This document shows, piece by piece, positions 19,854 to 31,495 of a stretch of 64,000 nucleotides of DNA. The stretch spans positions 56,033,768-56,097,767 of the forward strand of contig CM043944.1 in NCBI GenBank assembly GCA_014529385.2, written 5' to 3'. The position numbers were made by a program, and so were the translations under genes. This stretch comes from Adiantum capillus-veneris. Taxonomy: Eukaryota > Streptophyta > Polypodiopsida > Polypodiales > Pteridaceae. Within the stretch, counting starts at the first letter, position 1. Each line of letters starts with the position of its first letter. The notes under the pieces were generated by a model. The model ran no database searches, had not been told where the DNA came from, and saw only the letters and a list, made by a program, of their open reading frames with translations.

Positions 19854-20389
19854 CCCCCTTAAGCCAAACTTGGGGAGTTTCTACACTGATTGATATCATG
19901 CTCATAACTCATGGATAATGTGGTGGATAGTGCACTCCTAGGATACTAATGATACATTTAGGCATGGAAAAAACTGATTCATCATGGCGATTGTACGTAG
20001 ATTCATCACCATGGATCACAAAGTGTTTTTGTAATCTCCTTCGCTAAGTTCAAAAGGTAGTTCCTTTTGTGGAATATAAACTTAGCGTGTATATCATTCA
20101 TTTGTGGTAATCATATTTTTCAAGTTGATGCAGTAATTATAATTGCCATTGATTCTACATATTCATGATAATTAATGCTTGCAAAAAAACTTCATTGGGT
20201 ATATCCTTGTCAAAACTCTACTCTGATGATTTTGGATTGCATCTTCTAATGGTGCAATTGAGTTTTAGACTGTCTCCATGGTTAACGGACTTCTAGAGGG
20301 AACACGAGGTCATTATCTCCATACAATACAATGGATAAGCTACCTTATCCGCCAAGGATAGAGCTGTAGTAAGAGTGAAGATCACCAAT

Positions 20390-20392
<3 letters not shown>
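19854..20392. other. No gene seen
   Basis: About 540 bp of AT-rich sequence with no convincing reading frame and no repeat that I could relate to the rest of the window. Confidence 0.5.

Positions 20393-20434
<42 letters not shown>
20393..20434. repeat. (CT)n microsatellite
   Basis: About 42 nt of uninterrupted CT repeat at the downstream edge of the PPR pseudogene. Confidence 0.95.
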
Positions 20435-20437
<3 letters not shown>

Positions 20438-20439
20438 TG

Positions 20440-22090
20440 CACGTGCTATCTACCTGTGTCACCGTCTTGCAAGGCACGGCTGGATCAAGCTGCTTGTGAC
20501 ACCCCTTCTCCATGCCATGTTTGTCGTCAAGATGTAAGAAATATAATTGCATTTGGAGACACACCCTCGCTTCACATATGTCACAAATAACACAAAACTT
20601 ATTGGCCCTCTGCCCAGTTGGACACATCCCACCATTAGTGCATTCCAAGAGACGACATCCCGGTTAGAAGGCTCCTCGTGCAATTTTTGTGCTTTATGAA
20701 GTACACTCCACTTATCAACAAAGAAGGTGCAAAGAACGACATTTTCTTTGAACAACCCGAGTCTAACAATATCGTCGTGAGTTCATGTGTAATGCCACAT
20801 GCCTTCAAGGTACAAGTGTATGTGATTGTGTTTAGAGAGATACCCTCTCTCTGCATCTGCTTGAGAATAGCCCAGATCGAGCTTCGTGACCCTAACCCTT
20901 GCCTTTCCTTCCTCCATTCTAGAGCCCGAGCTTCACACGTCTCGTCGTAGAACCCCCCTTCACCTTGTTTTCCTTTAAGATTCAAGTGAATATGATTGCA
21001 TCTGGAGAGACACACTCGCTTGTCATCTGCCAAAAATAGCACAGAGCTTCTTCTGCCCAAGTTGGACATATCTTACAATTAGTGAATTTCAAGAGACGAC
21101 ATCCCGGTTAGGAAGCTTGTTGCGCACTTTTGTGCTCTATGAAGTACACCACGTTTGGGATACATGTCAACTAAGGCATTGCTAAGCACAACGTTTTCTT
21201 TCAACAAATTGAATTTAACAATATTATCATGATTTCTTGTGTAATTCCACATGCCTTCAAGGTGCAAGTGTTTATGATTGCGTTTAGAGCGATGCGCTCT
21301 CTCTGCATCTGCTGAAAATAGCTCAGAGCTTCGCAACCTTGAAGCTTGCCTTTCCTTCGCCCATTATAGAGTCCGAGCTACAGACGTCTCGTTGTAGATC
21401 TCCCCCTTCTCCATGCCCTGTTTACCTTCAAGATGCAAGCAAATGTGATTCCATCTGGAGAGACATCCTCACCTCACATCTGTGTCAAAAATAGCACAGA
21501 GCTTCTTGGCCCTACCTAGTTAGATAGATCTTGCAATTAGTGCATTCCAAGAAACGACATTGCGTCCAGGAGGCTCCTCGCGCACTTTTTGTGCTTTTTG
21601 AAGTGCATCGCATTTATTGATAAATGTCAACCAAGGTGGTGCTAAGCACGACATTTTCTCTCAACAACCATGGTCTAACAATATCATGGTGAATTCTATT
21701 GCCCATATGAGCATGTTTTGTAATGCCACATATGATCTCCCCCTTCTCCATGGCATGTTTGCCTTCAAGATTCAAGTGAATGTGATTCATCTGGAGAGAC
21801 ACCCTCTCTTCACATTTGTGTTGAAAATAGCACAGAGGTTCTTGGCCTTGCCCCTTAGTGCATTCCAAGAGACGACATTTTGGTCAAGAGGCTCCTTACA
21901 CACTATTTTTTCTTTATGAAGTGCACCGCATTTATTGATACATGTCAACCAAGGCAGTGCTAAGCACAACGTGTTCTCTTAACAACCTTGGTCTAACAAT
22001 ATCATTGTCAATTCTATTGCCCATATGAGCATGTTATGTAATGCCTCATACCTTCAATGTGCACATGGATTTTTTAGAAGATACCATTTT
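20440..22090 (-). pseudogene. Degenerate pentatricopeptide-repeat (PPR) gene
   Basis: Scattered over several - strand frames are repeated PPR phrases: ENVVLSNALVDMY, ENVVLSTTLVDIY, GALHKEKIV, LHKAQKLHEEPSNRDVVSWNALMVG, QNVVSWNALRG, REGISLNTITYTCTLKACG and GNRIHHDIVR. These are the usual L/S-type repeat wording (ALVDMYAKCG..., RDVVSWNALI...) of plant organellar RNA-binding PPR proteins. The repeats recur about every 300-400 bp, so several near-copies of a two- or three-repeat block exist (for example near 20.64, 21.08, 21.55 and 21.86 kb). Every block carries stops or frameshifts, so no functional protein is possible. Tandem decay of a multi-repeat PPR gene, or several pseudogene fragments, would explain it equally well. 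Confidence 0.7.
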
Positions 22091-22385
22091 TCCAAACATA
22101 CAAAATTCCTTTCCGTGAATTTGCCAAGAGGAAATTTTAGAAAATTAGGTTTATTTTGTGATTTTTCACACTATTTTTCTCTATGTTGGGATGGAATTTC
22201 TCCTTTTACCCTTGCCCTTAGTCAGAATTTTGGTAATTGAAAACATCACAATATTAAGTTGAGATAGCTGACACCTCTCTCTCCCCCTCTCTCTCACTCT
22301 CTCACGCACGCGCGTCTTGCACATGTGTCAGCTTACGCAACCCTGATACACTGGTCTGGAATATGCCATCAAAGATGGAACCAAC

Positions 22386-22389
<4 letters not shown>

Positions 22390-22451
<62 letters not shown>
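22390..22451. repeat. (CT)n microsatellite
   Basis: About 62 nt of CT repeat. The region 22091-22640 around it has no reading frame I trust. Confidence 0.95.
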
Positions 22452-22457
<6 letters not shown>

Positions 22458-22642
22458 TGATTGCGCTCGCCTAACGCTTGTGTCACCTTGCCTAGTGCAA
22501 TGGTCCAAAGTCTACCGGATAAAGCTCGTGCCACCTCTCTTTCTCTCACTCTTCACGTAGGCCTTTTCTTTCTCTTTCTCAGGGCGCTGGGTTCAAAGCA
22601 CACAGGCTGATGAAGCTGTTTCTACCACGTGTCAAGGGGGAA

Positions 22643-22669
22643 GGGGGGGGGGGGGGGGGGGGGGGGGGG
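22643..22669. repeat. Poly-G run
   Basis: Twenty-seven consecutive G. Similar runs occur at 23053-23071 (G, followed by GA repeats to 23105) and, on the other strand, at 33.7, 38.9 and 48.2 kb. Confidence 0.9.
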
Positions 22670-23052
22670 AAGTCCCTCCCCCTTTTATAATAGTCTAGAT
22701 GCATATTTCATGATTTTCAAGTCATGAAAGACTTCTGAAACCATTGTAGTGCTATATTTGACTCAAAACAATATATTTTCACAACTAACTTCACGCTACA
22801 CCACATAGAGAATTTTTCACACAAGCAATCTTTCTTTCCCACTAGCTTCAATGGATTCCTCATGTAAGTATAACCTTCCTATAGACCCATAATGTTTTTA
22901 TTGTGCATACAATAAACTACAAACAATTAATTTTTTTTGCATCATGTGGACCTATCTTCCGTGCTTGCATGACTATTCCCATATTTACCCCTATATTTTC
23001 TTTATATTGATACACCTGTCAAAGTCGACGATGCGGAAGCATAGAGACCAAG

Positions 23053-23068
23053 GGGGGGGGGGGGGGGG

Positions 23069-23105
<37 letters not shown>
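23053..23105. repeat. Poly-G followed by (GA)n
   Basis: About 19 G run straight into about 34 nt of GA repeat. Lengths could be affected by sequencing of homopolymers. Confidence 0.9.
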
Positions 23106-23108
<3 letters not shown>

Positions 23109-23232
23109 CCTGAACCAATCAACCTTGGCAATGAGTAATTGAATGTGTATACAATGGAGGCAAGGGGTTTCTTATATAGCAACCTTAGTAAATTGCCCTA
23201 CCCAGACTTTGACAAATAAGTAAAATAAATAC

Positions 23233-24037
23233 CTAGAAGCTAATCCAAATAATGCCTTCTTGGATCTTTTCCTTCACCCAAAGTTGTGGGTTGGTCATAA
23301 ACCTATCAGGCACTTGTGTTCGATGTTCAAGCTGAGATTCAACATATAACTCCCATGCTATGTAAGTGTTGGGTACAAGGTACTCTCTAGTCCCCTTTGA
23401 AACTCGAGCCACTTCAATTCCCCAATGGAGACTGAATCCAACCGCATAATTGAAAAAAATTATTTGTGCAAAATCACTCGGGAGTTCATCAAGACAATTA
23501 AGAAGATCCATCTAAAACAAGACAATGAGAGAGAGAAAACAAAGTACACATGTGAACCAAAACTGAGTCTACGCTTCTTTTATTCATCAAAATTTGAATT
23601 TTCATGGTATTCTCTCAGACCTCCCGCGCAGCAACGTGTTTTGTAATTATCCTCTAGCTTTTCTCTTCCTATGAAGGCTGCAAGGGCTTCAAACTTCTAA
23701 TCCTTAACATTTGAGAACTCATTGCCAAGTAGTAGAACATGTCTTCTAGGCCTAACCATATTTTGAGTTGAAGGAGTCTAAGGTTGGCAAACCAATCTCT
23801 TCGATTGTCATCAATATAGATGAAGAATTGACGGAAGGGTTCTTGGTGATGGGTAAGGTAACTACCGTCAACACTCTTCCAAGTTGTGTTTCCTGGTATA
23901 CCAAAGACTTTGGTCCCGATTTCTAAGTAAAAGAGTTCCCATTCATCCCAGGACAATCGTGTCACCATGTTGTTGAACACTATGGCCAAAACCTCATTCC
24001 CTAGGCTAAAGCATTCAGATATCACTCTGAGAGCCAT
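23233..24037 (-). pseudogene. Two adjacent unrecognised reading frames
   Basis: On the - strand a frame from 24037 to 23669 (122 codons, with LGNEVLAIVFNNMVTRLSWDEWELFYLEIG and YIDDNRRDWFANLRLLQ) is followed by one from 23511 to 23233 (92 codons, with ELPSDFAQIIFFNYAVGFSLHWGIEVARVSKG). Their composition is protein-like, rich in Trp, Phe and Leu, and free of simple-sequence bias, so they may be parts of one decayed gene lying just beyond the 3' end of the LTR element at 24.3-28.7 kb. I recognise no domain. They could also be chance frames. Confidence 0.3.
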
Positions 24038-24291
24038 TTGTTACTACAAAAACAAACATTCAAAGAAATTACAACGCCGTTGTTGAACACTTCAACCACT
24101 TCACCATAACTCAAACCAAGTACTTCCACTCAAGAAGACAAGTTAAACAAGTATCACCATCCAATGTAATTTATAGATGCATCATGAATACAATATCTTT
24201 TCTCAAACAGCATGTATGAATGTGTGCATGATGCATAACTAACCCGACTAGTATCAGGCTGTAGACTATCCCCATAACCTTAAGCATTGGC

Positions 24292-25240
24292 TGTTGGACG
24301 GATACGCCGCGACGGACGTCACCACAGCGAGAACTCACCTAACATGTAATGTCAGCTAAGGACGAAGCTCGACCCGCAGGCGCGTGGAAGCAAGCATAAG
24401 GTGTCAACCTACACTCGACCAACTCCCAACTAATTCCTAAAGAGGTCTCTACCAATTGTCTTAGTCACACCCTTCAAGAGTGCATAAGAGGAAACTTCCT
24501 ACAACGCTTTCTAGAGTCGAACACCCATCAAACAATCTCAAAACACCATAGAACTTGAAGGAGACCCTACTAATACCAATAGGCCGCTCTCCCTAAGATC
24601 TATGAACCAAAATCCCGACCCAAAACACTTGGTGAAGAAACACGAAGGATGTCTGGCCGAAATCTGCAGGTCTTCGTTTCCGAAATCTAAAGTGCCTAAT
24701 GTGTAGTTCTACTCAATGTGAACGCGTGGATATGCTGCAATGCAAAATCGAACAACATATGCTCACCCAAACACCCGATGAAGCTCGTAGAAGGATCTCG
24801 CAAAACCGGACCGTACGCGCGCAATGTAGGTATCGGTGTGTAGCTCTCGTCGGGGGCAACACGCTACACTTCTCCGCACTCGATTTCGACCACCGAAGCA
24901 CAAGTAGCGTCAAGATGAAGCTCACACACTCTCTCTCGTACACAGTACGCTCACTCACAGACTTCAAACTTGTTTTAAAAATGACAAAAGGTTTTTCATT
25001 AAGGTCAAAAAGTGGTATATATACCTTACAATTTCTCAAACCCTAAAGTTCCAAAATCAACCATCTACTCAATCTAACTATCAAAACTGGGATACAATCT
25101 GGAAACTTCTGTAAGTCCCAATAATTACAAGGTGAAAAATCAGGTTTTCCTCAACGAATGAATAATTACAAAAAATAATAGCCCTCCGAGTAGTTACAGC
25201 CATGGGGTGTGTCTAGCTTCTAACACTCCCCCCCTCCTTG
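24292..25240 (-). repeat. 3' LTR and polypurine tract of the coiled-coil element
   Basis: On the - strand AAGGAGGGGGGGAG (25226-25239) is followed by TGTTAGAAGC at 25225, and a candidate end lies at TCCAACA (24292), giving about 934 bp with TGTT...AACA ends. A palindromic TATA box GGTATATATACC lies near 25013. The purine tract stands about 150 bp after the last codons of the coiled-coil frame. The partner LTR is not found in the window. Confidence 0.6.
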
Positions 25241-25390
25241 CTCATGTCGTCCCCGACATGGCCTTGATCTGCTGCTTCATCTTATCGTTTCCTACATCTT
25301 TAGCAGTGATTCGTACCTGGCATGTAGGTTCAGCATTGTTGGGCCAAAAAGTCCGTATTCATGATGAAGAACCCTGTATCGAATGCTTCT

Positions 25391-28300
25391 TCAAAATCCT
25401 GGAGGTGATAGGATGGTAGAAACATGATCCTTTGATACAGCGCATGTATCACCTCCTAAGAAGATGTTGTCAGTCACCTGGCTTGGCTTGAAGGTCTCGA
25501 ACGCTCCTAAGATGGTTCTGCAGATTTTTCTCATCATAATGCATGTAAGGTCAGGCGAGCCAGTGAACAATTTTATGGCGCCCGTTAGGGTTTTCACCAT
25601 GTATTGGACACTTATTCTCTCACCTGCCTTCACGCCCGGCAGCTTTGGGTAGTTCAGCCAAGTGGGTTGGCTTCTTTGTAAAATTTCTTGTGCCTTCCAC
25701 GTCCTAACCCTTGGTAGAGGACATAAGCTGAGGTTGTCTCTGATATTTTTAGGTGCCTCTACCAAGTGGATTAGGTATTGTGGGTACTTTGTAAGCCAAG
25801 CCTTCCTCCACTTTGGCTAAGAATCCACAATAAGCTTAACTCCTTCTGGCTTTGAGGTGTCTGCATTGTAGAGAGGTACAGCTGGCTCTTCTCTGATCCG
25901 CTTGTTTATTGTAGCTGCCTCATATTTCAGCAATGGATATGGGAGAGAAGGTTGAAGCCACTCGCGCCTGAGATTGCTGGCGTCGATCTTCTGAATGGTC
26001 ATAGATTTGAAGACCCTCTACTCCCACTCCAAGGCTTCCTTCGTGGTTTCTCTGAGCTCTTCCTCTATTGCCTTACGCAATTTTTCCTCCTCTTCTTGTG
26101 TTAGATCCTGTGGCTCTTGAGAGGATCCTGCTATGATTTCCTCTTGCATAGGTGTGTCCACAGGATCTGCCACATTTTCGAGGTCGATGCCCTCATTGGC
26201 GGCTGGCCCTTAGCTTTCTGCATCTCCTCTTTGCTGGCCTTTCAACTTTTCAATTTGCCTGAGGAGTGTTTGCTTTTCCGCTTCAGATTGTCCGTCCATA
26301 TTCACGAGGAGGTCATTAAGTTCGGCGTTTATTCTTTCCGCCTCCTCGAGCTTTATTATCTTCATGCTTTCCACTTCTTCTTGCAGGGCTTTTTGGCCCT
26401 CTTCCATTCTAGTTTGCATGACTATAGAACCTTTAGCCATCATCAATCTCTGCTTTTTCTCAAGAGTCAGTTCTTTCTAAAGTTCTTGCATTTGCTCTTC
26501 GTAGAGTTGACTCTCAGAAATGATTTGAGTCGAGCTCGTAGCTCTGACTCTAGCAGGTGATACTCGCAGCCTCTGGATGTTTTGATCTTTGACTTTTAGT
26601 TGGTCCTTGAGCTCAAGGACTTCATCCGGCTTGCTTCTTGTTCTATCTCTGCTCTTTCATTGGCATTCCTCATGGCCTCTACTTCTTTCGTTTCTTCTGT
26701 CAGCTATAGTGTCAGATTATCTCTTTCTTTTTCGGCATCTCGCAATGACTTGCTGAGCTGCTGACACTCTTCTTCAGCTACTTGTATTCTTTTTGTTGCT
26801 TCCTGATTTGCTTCTTCCATTGCTTGGCAGTTTTGTAGAGCCCTTGCCAAGCTGGCCTGTAGGTCGGCTTCTCTCTCCTTGTGCCCTTGGCTTTGTGCCT
26901 GCAGAGAATGTACTTCCATTTTGATCTTTTCTTCAGTGGCTTTGAGAGTTGTCATTTCTTTCTCTGAATCCATGGATTGTGCCCTCAATCCGGCTAGCTT
27001 TGTCATCACCACGTCCCAGTCATTGGAGGGCGGGTGCAGGTCTATCGTGTCTGTAGCAATTTCTTTTAGCTCCACTAGCCTGATGCCTTGCATCTTTTCT
27101 TTAGGCTCTGTCCTCGCCAAGTCGAATGCGACTGTGGCGGCTTCTTCCTTCGTATAGCCTGCAGCTAGCAGGTCCAAAAATGCATAGTAAGCCTCATCTA
27201 ATCCTTTTTGCTCAGTTTTAGGCTTGGCCTCTTCTTTTGGCTCAGGTTCTTGTCTTTGCTCTTGATCTTCTGCTTGCCTTTCTTCTTGTCTTTCCTCAGC
27301 CTCCTTATCTTCCTGTGGAGGGCTGCTAGGAGGTGGTGAGGGCGGTGGTGATGGCTGTGGGCTGGGTTTAAGGATATCTGGTAAAGATGCAGGTTTGCCC
27401 TTTAAGTCCCTGTCTGCTTTTGTTTTTCTTTCTCTTTCCTGGCTATCTTGCTCATCCATCAGTTTCTGCCTTATCTGTTGTACTTCCTCCTCTATGAAAG
27501 GGACATGAGGGATGTTTTCTACTGCAGCATCAAGAATCTCGAAATTCTTGATATAATCTTCAAATCGGTCCCTTTGGACTCTTCTGGACGATCTGGACAT
27601 AGACTCTAGAGATGGCTTCCAGAGCTCGCTTAAATCACCGTTGAGGGCTCTCTCCGCTCGAAAACTCTCCATTAGCCTCTCTATTCTTGCCGCTTTCTGA
27701 GACCTTGTTTCTTTGGCCAACACTTGAGCAAACTCCTTCTTTCCTTTCTTCTGCTCGGGTTGCTCCTCTTCAACTGGCTCTAGCCGTCTTTTCAATCTCG
27801 TAGCCACCCTTGGTGCCCTTTGCGGCTCATCTTCCTTGTCTTCTTTTACTCTCAGCCAATCATTCTGAGATGGGGGGTCAGGCCACCTTCCTTTAGCGTG
27901 TAGTGCTCCATAAACCACCTTAGTGATCAGTTCTCCTGGCACTATATAGGTTAGCTTTTTGTTGCCCATCTTTACTAAGTTGTCATGTATATATGTCGCA
28001 TAGTTGATTATCTTTGGGGTGCCTTTTGTCATTGCCCAAGTGAACGTTGTGGCAATTACACCCGGCGGCATCCTGTACTTCTGTGGCCTCTTCGTGCACA
28101 TGTGGAAGTACTGGTTGTATAATTGGCTCATAATTGCAACTTTTGGATTGGCAATGTCTTCAAAGGTATAATTTGTCTTTTTCTCTTTGTACACCTTGAC
28201 TTCATCCCTTCTTTTTGTTACACGGTCTCCCTCATTGGAGAGGTCTAGTGCATGGGCTACAACTCACTCAGTGATTAGTCTGCCTTGTAAATCTGTTACC

Positions 28301-28659
28301 TTGGCCACTCCATCCTCTTTGATGCTTGTTACAAACTCCCATACTCTTTTGATGTCCACCCCCGTCGGTATTGCTTCGAAGTAGTTGTGGAGATCAATTT
28401 TCTCCAAGTAGCCGGCCATCTTGCTTCGTACAAACTCATTGAGTTCTCTCGACAGCATTGGTAGCTCTATAACATTGCCTTCATTATCTTTGAACACTCC
28501 CTAGTAGATCTTTAGGTCATTGGACTCTAACAGATCCTCTTGTATCCAAGTGCTGGTGGGCTTTAGTGTTCCTTCTGGAATGACAAAGGGTTCCACTTCG
28601 TTCAAATAAACCTTGATGGTCATTCTTTTCCTCTTTGCCGATGACTTCGAGGCTACCAT
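25391..28659 (-). pseudogene. Long coiled-coil protein of an LTR element, no pol domains
   Basis: From ATG 28659 (MVASKSSAKRKRM) one - strand frame runs about 650 codons to 26704 with only two stops (TAG near 28503, TGA near 28266). After a frameshift near 26620 it continues to about 25391 with a few more stops, roughly 1,090 codons in all. Order: a globular N-terminal part (EVEPFVIPEGTL, FEAIPTGVDIKRVWEF, MPPGVIATTFTWAM); a basic/acidic linker; a Pro-Ser run (PSPQPSPPPSPPPSSPP); a UBA-like helix pair (LLAAGYTKEEAATVAFDLA); a long Glu/Gln/Lys coiled coil; and a C-terminal domain (GAIKLFTGSPDLTCIMMRK). A purine tract and LTR follow directly. It occupies the place of gag but lacks a zinc knuckle, protease, RT or integrase. 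I do not recognise the protein. It is either the product of a non-autonomous retroelement or a captured host gene. Confidence 0.55.
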
Positions 28660-28739
28660 AGATCCTGTTGCACTCAGTAGTCCGAAGTTGGCTTTTTTTC
28701 CATATTAGCTGCGAAACTGAGTTTTACTTATCCAAATGA

Positions 28740-29790
28740 CTTGAAAATTGAAAATAAAGCTTAAAAGGAACTTGTGAAGCTGTGCATGTGCTCATAGTGC
28801 AAATTTGGCCAAAAATTTCCATCTAGACATCCTACGCGTAGGATGTCTTTTTCATCAGAATTGGTTCATACTTGACATGCAGGTAGTGTAAGACTCATGG
28901 AACATGGATATATGCTTGGATTTGAATTTGGATATCAAAAAGTGAATTTTTGGGATGATAAAGGCTTTAGGTCACAATTTGGGTAGAATGTCCATCATAG
29001 GTAGCAATTGATGTCTAAATGGGTTGAAAATTGGTATATGGGCTCATTGCACCATGGTATTGGCTCCCATGATGTCATTCTTTGCACAGAAGGCTAAATT
29101 TATGCTGGAGACATCCTACGCATAGGATGTCTTTTTCATCAAAATGACATGAAACTTGTTCTGTGGGTTGTCCTTGGCCTATGGAACATGGCCATGTTCT
29201 TGGATTTGAATTTGGACAAGATTTGATGCTTGTAAGGCTCTGAGAGGTGTTTTTGGGCTCAAAAAGTGTATCTTGAGGGTGTTGGGGGTCAAAAGTGATT
29301 AAAATGGATTCAAACTTGATATATGGGCTCCTGATGATGAGGTGATTGGATCTGGAATGACAAATCATCCCTTGCATGTCAAAAAGGTCAAATAGACATC
29401 CTACGCGTAGGATGTCTATTTTATCATTTTTTCTCCCTGACCACACAGATTGTTTGTTGATGTGTTGGTGAATGTGTTGTGCAAGTTTCATGAGATTTGG
29501 ACAAGATTTGGTAGGTCTCTGGCCCATTATTACCTCTATGCCCTAACTTTGCGTTTTTCCATGCATATGAGGTCAAATTTGGTCCAAATGTGATGAAACT
29601 TGGTGGATAGCTTGTAAATGTCATTCAGAACCTGTGCAGGATGAGAAATGTTGGAGTTTGTGCCAAAAAGTACCCTTGAGACATTCTACTCGTAAGATGT
29701 CTCCTGGTGATTTTTTCATTGCTGGTGCTCCCAGTGCTTGCCCTTGGCCCCCCTAAGTCCCTTTTGAGCCTACTTTCAACAAAAAAGTCA
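28740..29790. repeat. Four tandem copies of a ~285-bp repeat centred on a 24-bp palindrome
   Basis: The palindrome half-site AGACATCCTACG followed by its own reverse complement starts at 28825, 29109, 29394 and 29679, spacings of 284, 285 and 285 bp. Copies 1 and 3 are perfect 24-bp palindromes, copy 2 has one mismatch and copy 4 several. Flanking sequence is also shared, for example GGAACATGG followed by CTTGGATTTGAATTTGGA in copies 1 and 2. The array lies directly upstream (on the - strand) of the coiled-coil frame that starts at 28659, so it could be part of that element's leader or promoter. Confidence 0.85.
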
Positions 29791-30569
29791 AATGGATAGA
29801 GAACAACTCCCTGTGTGGACTTCAGAGCCTCCGAGCCGTTTTCTGAAGTTTTGGAGTGCTTTTTGGCGATGAAATTTCTTGATGTTAGTCTCCATAGCTT
29901 CTCGATCCCTTGGGAATCCTTGCCGTATGGTTTTTGTCGACTTTGGCTTCATCGGAGCTCCATTTGGCAATTTGTTGCTCTAGAAACACCCATGGTTGCG
30001 TTTACATACCTTTGATGATTTGTGGTGGTCTACCACCATAGGACTTGGTTGTTGATGGTCTAGGAAAGCCGCTCGTGAAGTTTAGTGGCAAACGGGCTTG
30101 CGGTTTGGCCGCAAGTGCAATTTGACGCTTTGTGTGTCTGATGCCGTTTTCTGAATTTTAGTGCCGCTTCCGGTCACTTTTTGGTCATACGGGTCATATA
30201 GACTTGTCGAGCATGTCGAGATGCTCCTACCCATGAATTCTGGTAGCATTTGGTCGCCGTTTCTCCGATTTCCCATTTGGTGGCCTCTTGCGGGTTTCTG
30301 GGAATTAGGGTTTTTCCCGATGGTTTCCTACTGCCTTTGGCTATCCAGGACTGGTCTCCTAAACTAAGGTAAGCTACCGATGAAGTCTTGTTGCTTTCGG
30401 GTTAGCCGTTAAGCCGCCGTCTCTACTTGTAGATCTCTATCGTTCGCTTTATGTGTGACCCCTACGCTAGTTTTCGCGACATAATGACAAACATGCGCGA
30501 AAAGCTCAAGGTGGTGAGCCAACCTCTCATGTCTGGAGCTCGTCGGGTAGTCGTGCGCGTGGTAGAAGC
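29791..30569. other. No gene seen
   Basis: About 780 bp, less AT-rich than its surroundings, with short frames only. It may be the leader or 5' LTR remains of the coiled-coil element, but I could not align it to 24292-25225. Confidence 0.4.
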
Positions 30570-31327
30570 TGTTGGAAGGTCAATCCGCTCTAGGTGGCAG
30601 AAGCTCTCTACGCAAACTCAATAGTGAGAATGAGCTAAAAATGGGATGAAAATTTCTTATAATGGAGGTCTCCGAACCACTTTTCATGAAATTTGACATG
30701 TGCTCCTATCTTCTTACGAAATGCGGTTTAAGCTCAAAAATTTCTTGATTTGGACTCCATTTGCTCTGTTTACCATAAATTTGGCATTTCGGTCAAAATC
30801 TGACCAAAACACGCTTTTCGCTCCAATCTCATAATTGTACCCCCACTATACCATAGGTTGTCCTATAGTCACTGATCATCCCCATATTTTCTTGTTTTTT
30901 ATTACAACTGTTTGTCACTTGCTTTTTGTATTTTTGAAGTTTTTCTGTCGAAAATTAGCAAAATTAAAAAGAAAATAGCAAATCAAACCCAAAAAATCTC
31001 CAAAAATCATAATAAATCACAAACATCATCGCAACACATTATATACACTCACATGCAATTTTTATGGCCGGATTTCTCCGTTTTATCAATATTTTGCCTG
31101 AAAAATAGCTATTTCTACTTATATACACACACCTAGAGGCTTGATTTGGTGTTTGGCCCCATATACCTGTAGCTTCATATTGTATAAGGACATATATACT
31201 TAGGTTACTCGAGAAATTATTGCAATCAAACAACAACCCTTAAAATAGTCGAAAATCATGCCCTTTTTTGTTGTTTCTGTTATTGGTTCCGTATTTGAGA
31301 GTGTCTCTAGAATACCTCCCCCCCTCC
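30570..31327 (-). repeat. Possible 3' LTR and purine tract of the second W-x-P-K element
   Basis: On the - strand TAGGAGGGGGGGAGG (about 31315-31329) is followed by TATTCTAGAGACACTC; the other end may be at CCAACA (30570). The first base pair would be TA in place of TG. A TATA-like TGTATATAAG lies near 31118-31127. The purine tract and its surroundings (GACGAC...GGAGGGGGGGAG, AGACAC) resemble those at 25214-25255, suggesting related elements. Boundaries are tentative. Confidence 0.4.
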
Positions 31328-31495
31328 TAGCTGGAGTCCTCCCGGACGACAAAGTATCGCCTCGGTGTATGTGCCATGCATAGGTTGAAAAAGTTGTGCT
31401 AATGCCTGGCCGATTAATGTGGCCCTACGTTATGCATACTCGGTCAATGCATGAAAAAATTAATGTTGTGCAAGAGAAGGGAATAAGCAAGATGC

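Noticed and set aside
28825-29702. CRISPR-like array
   Set aside because: The repeat unit is 285 bp, with only four copies and related rather than unique spacers, in a plant nuclear context. It is a tandem repeat with a palindrome.
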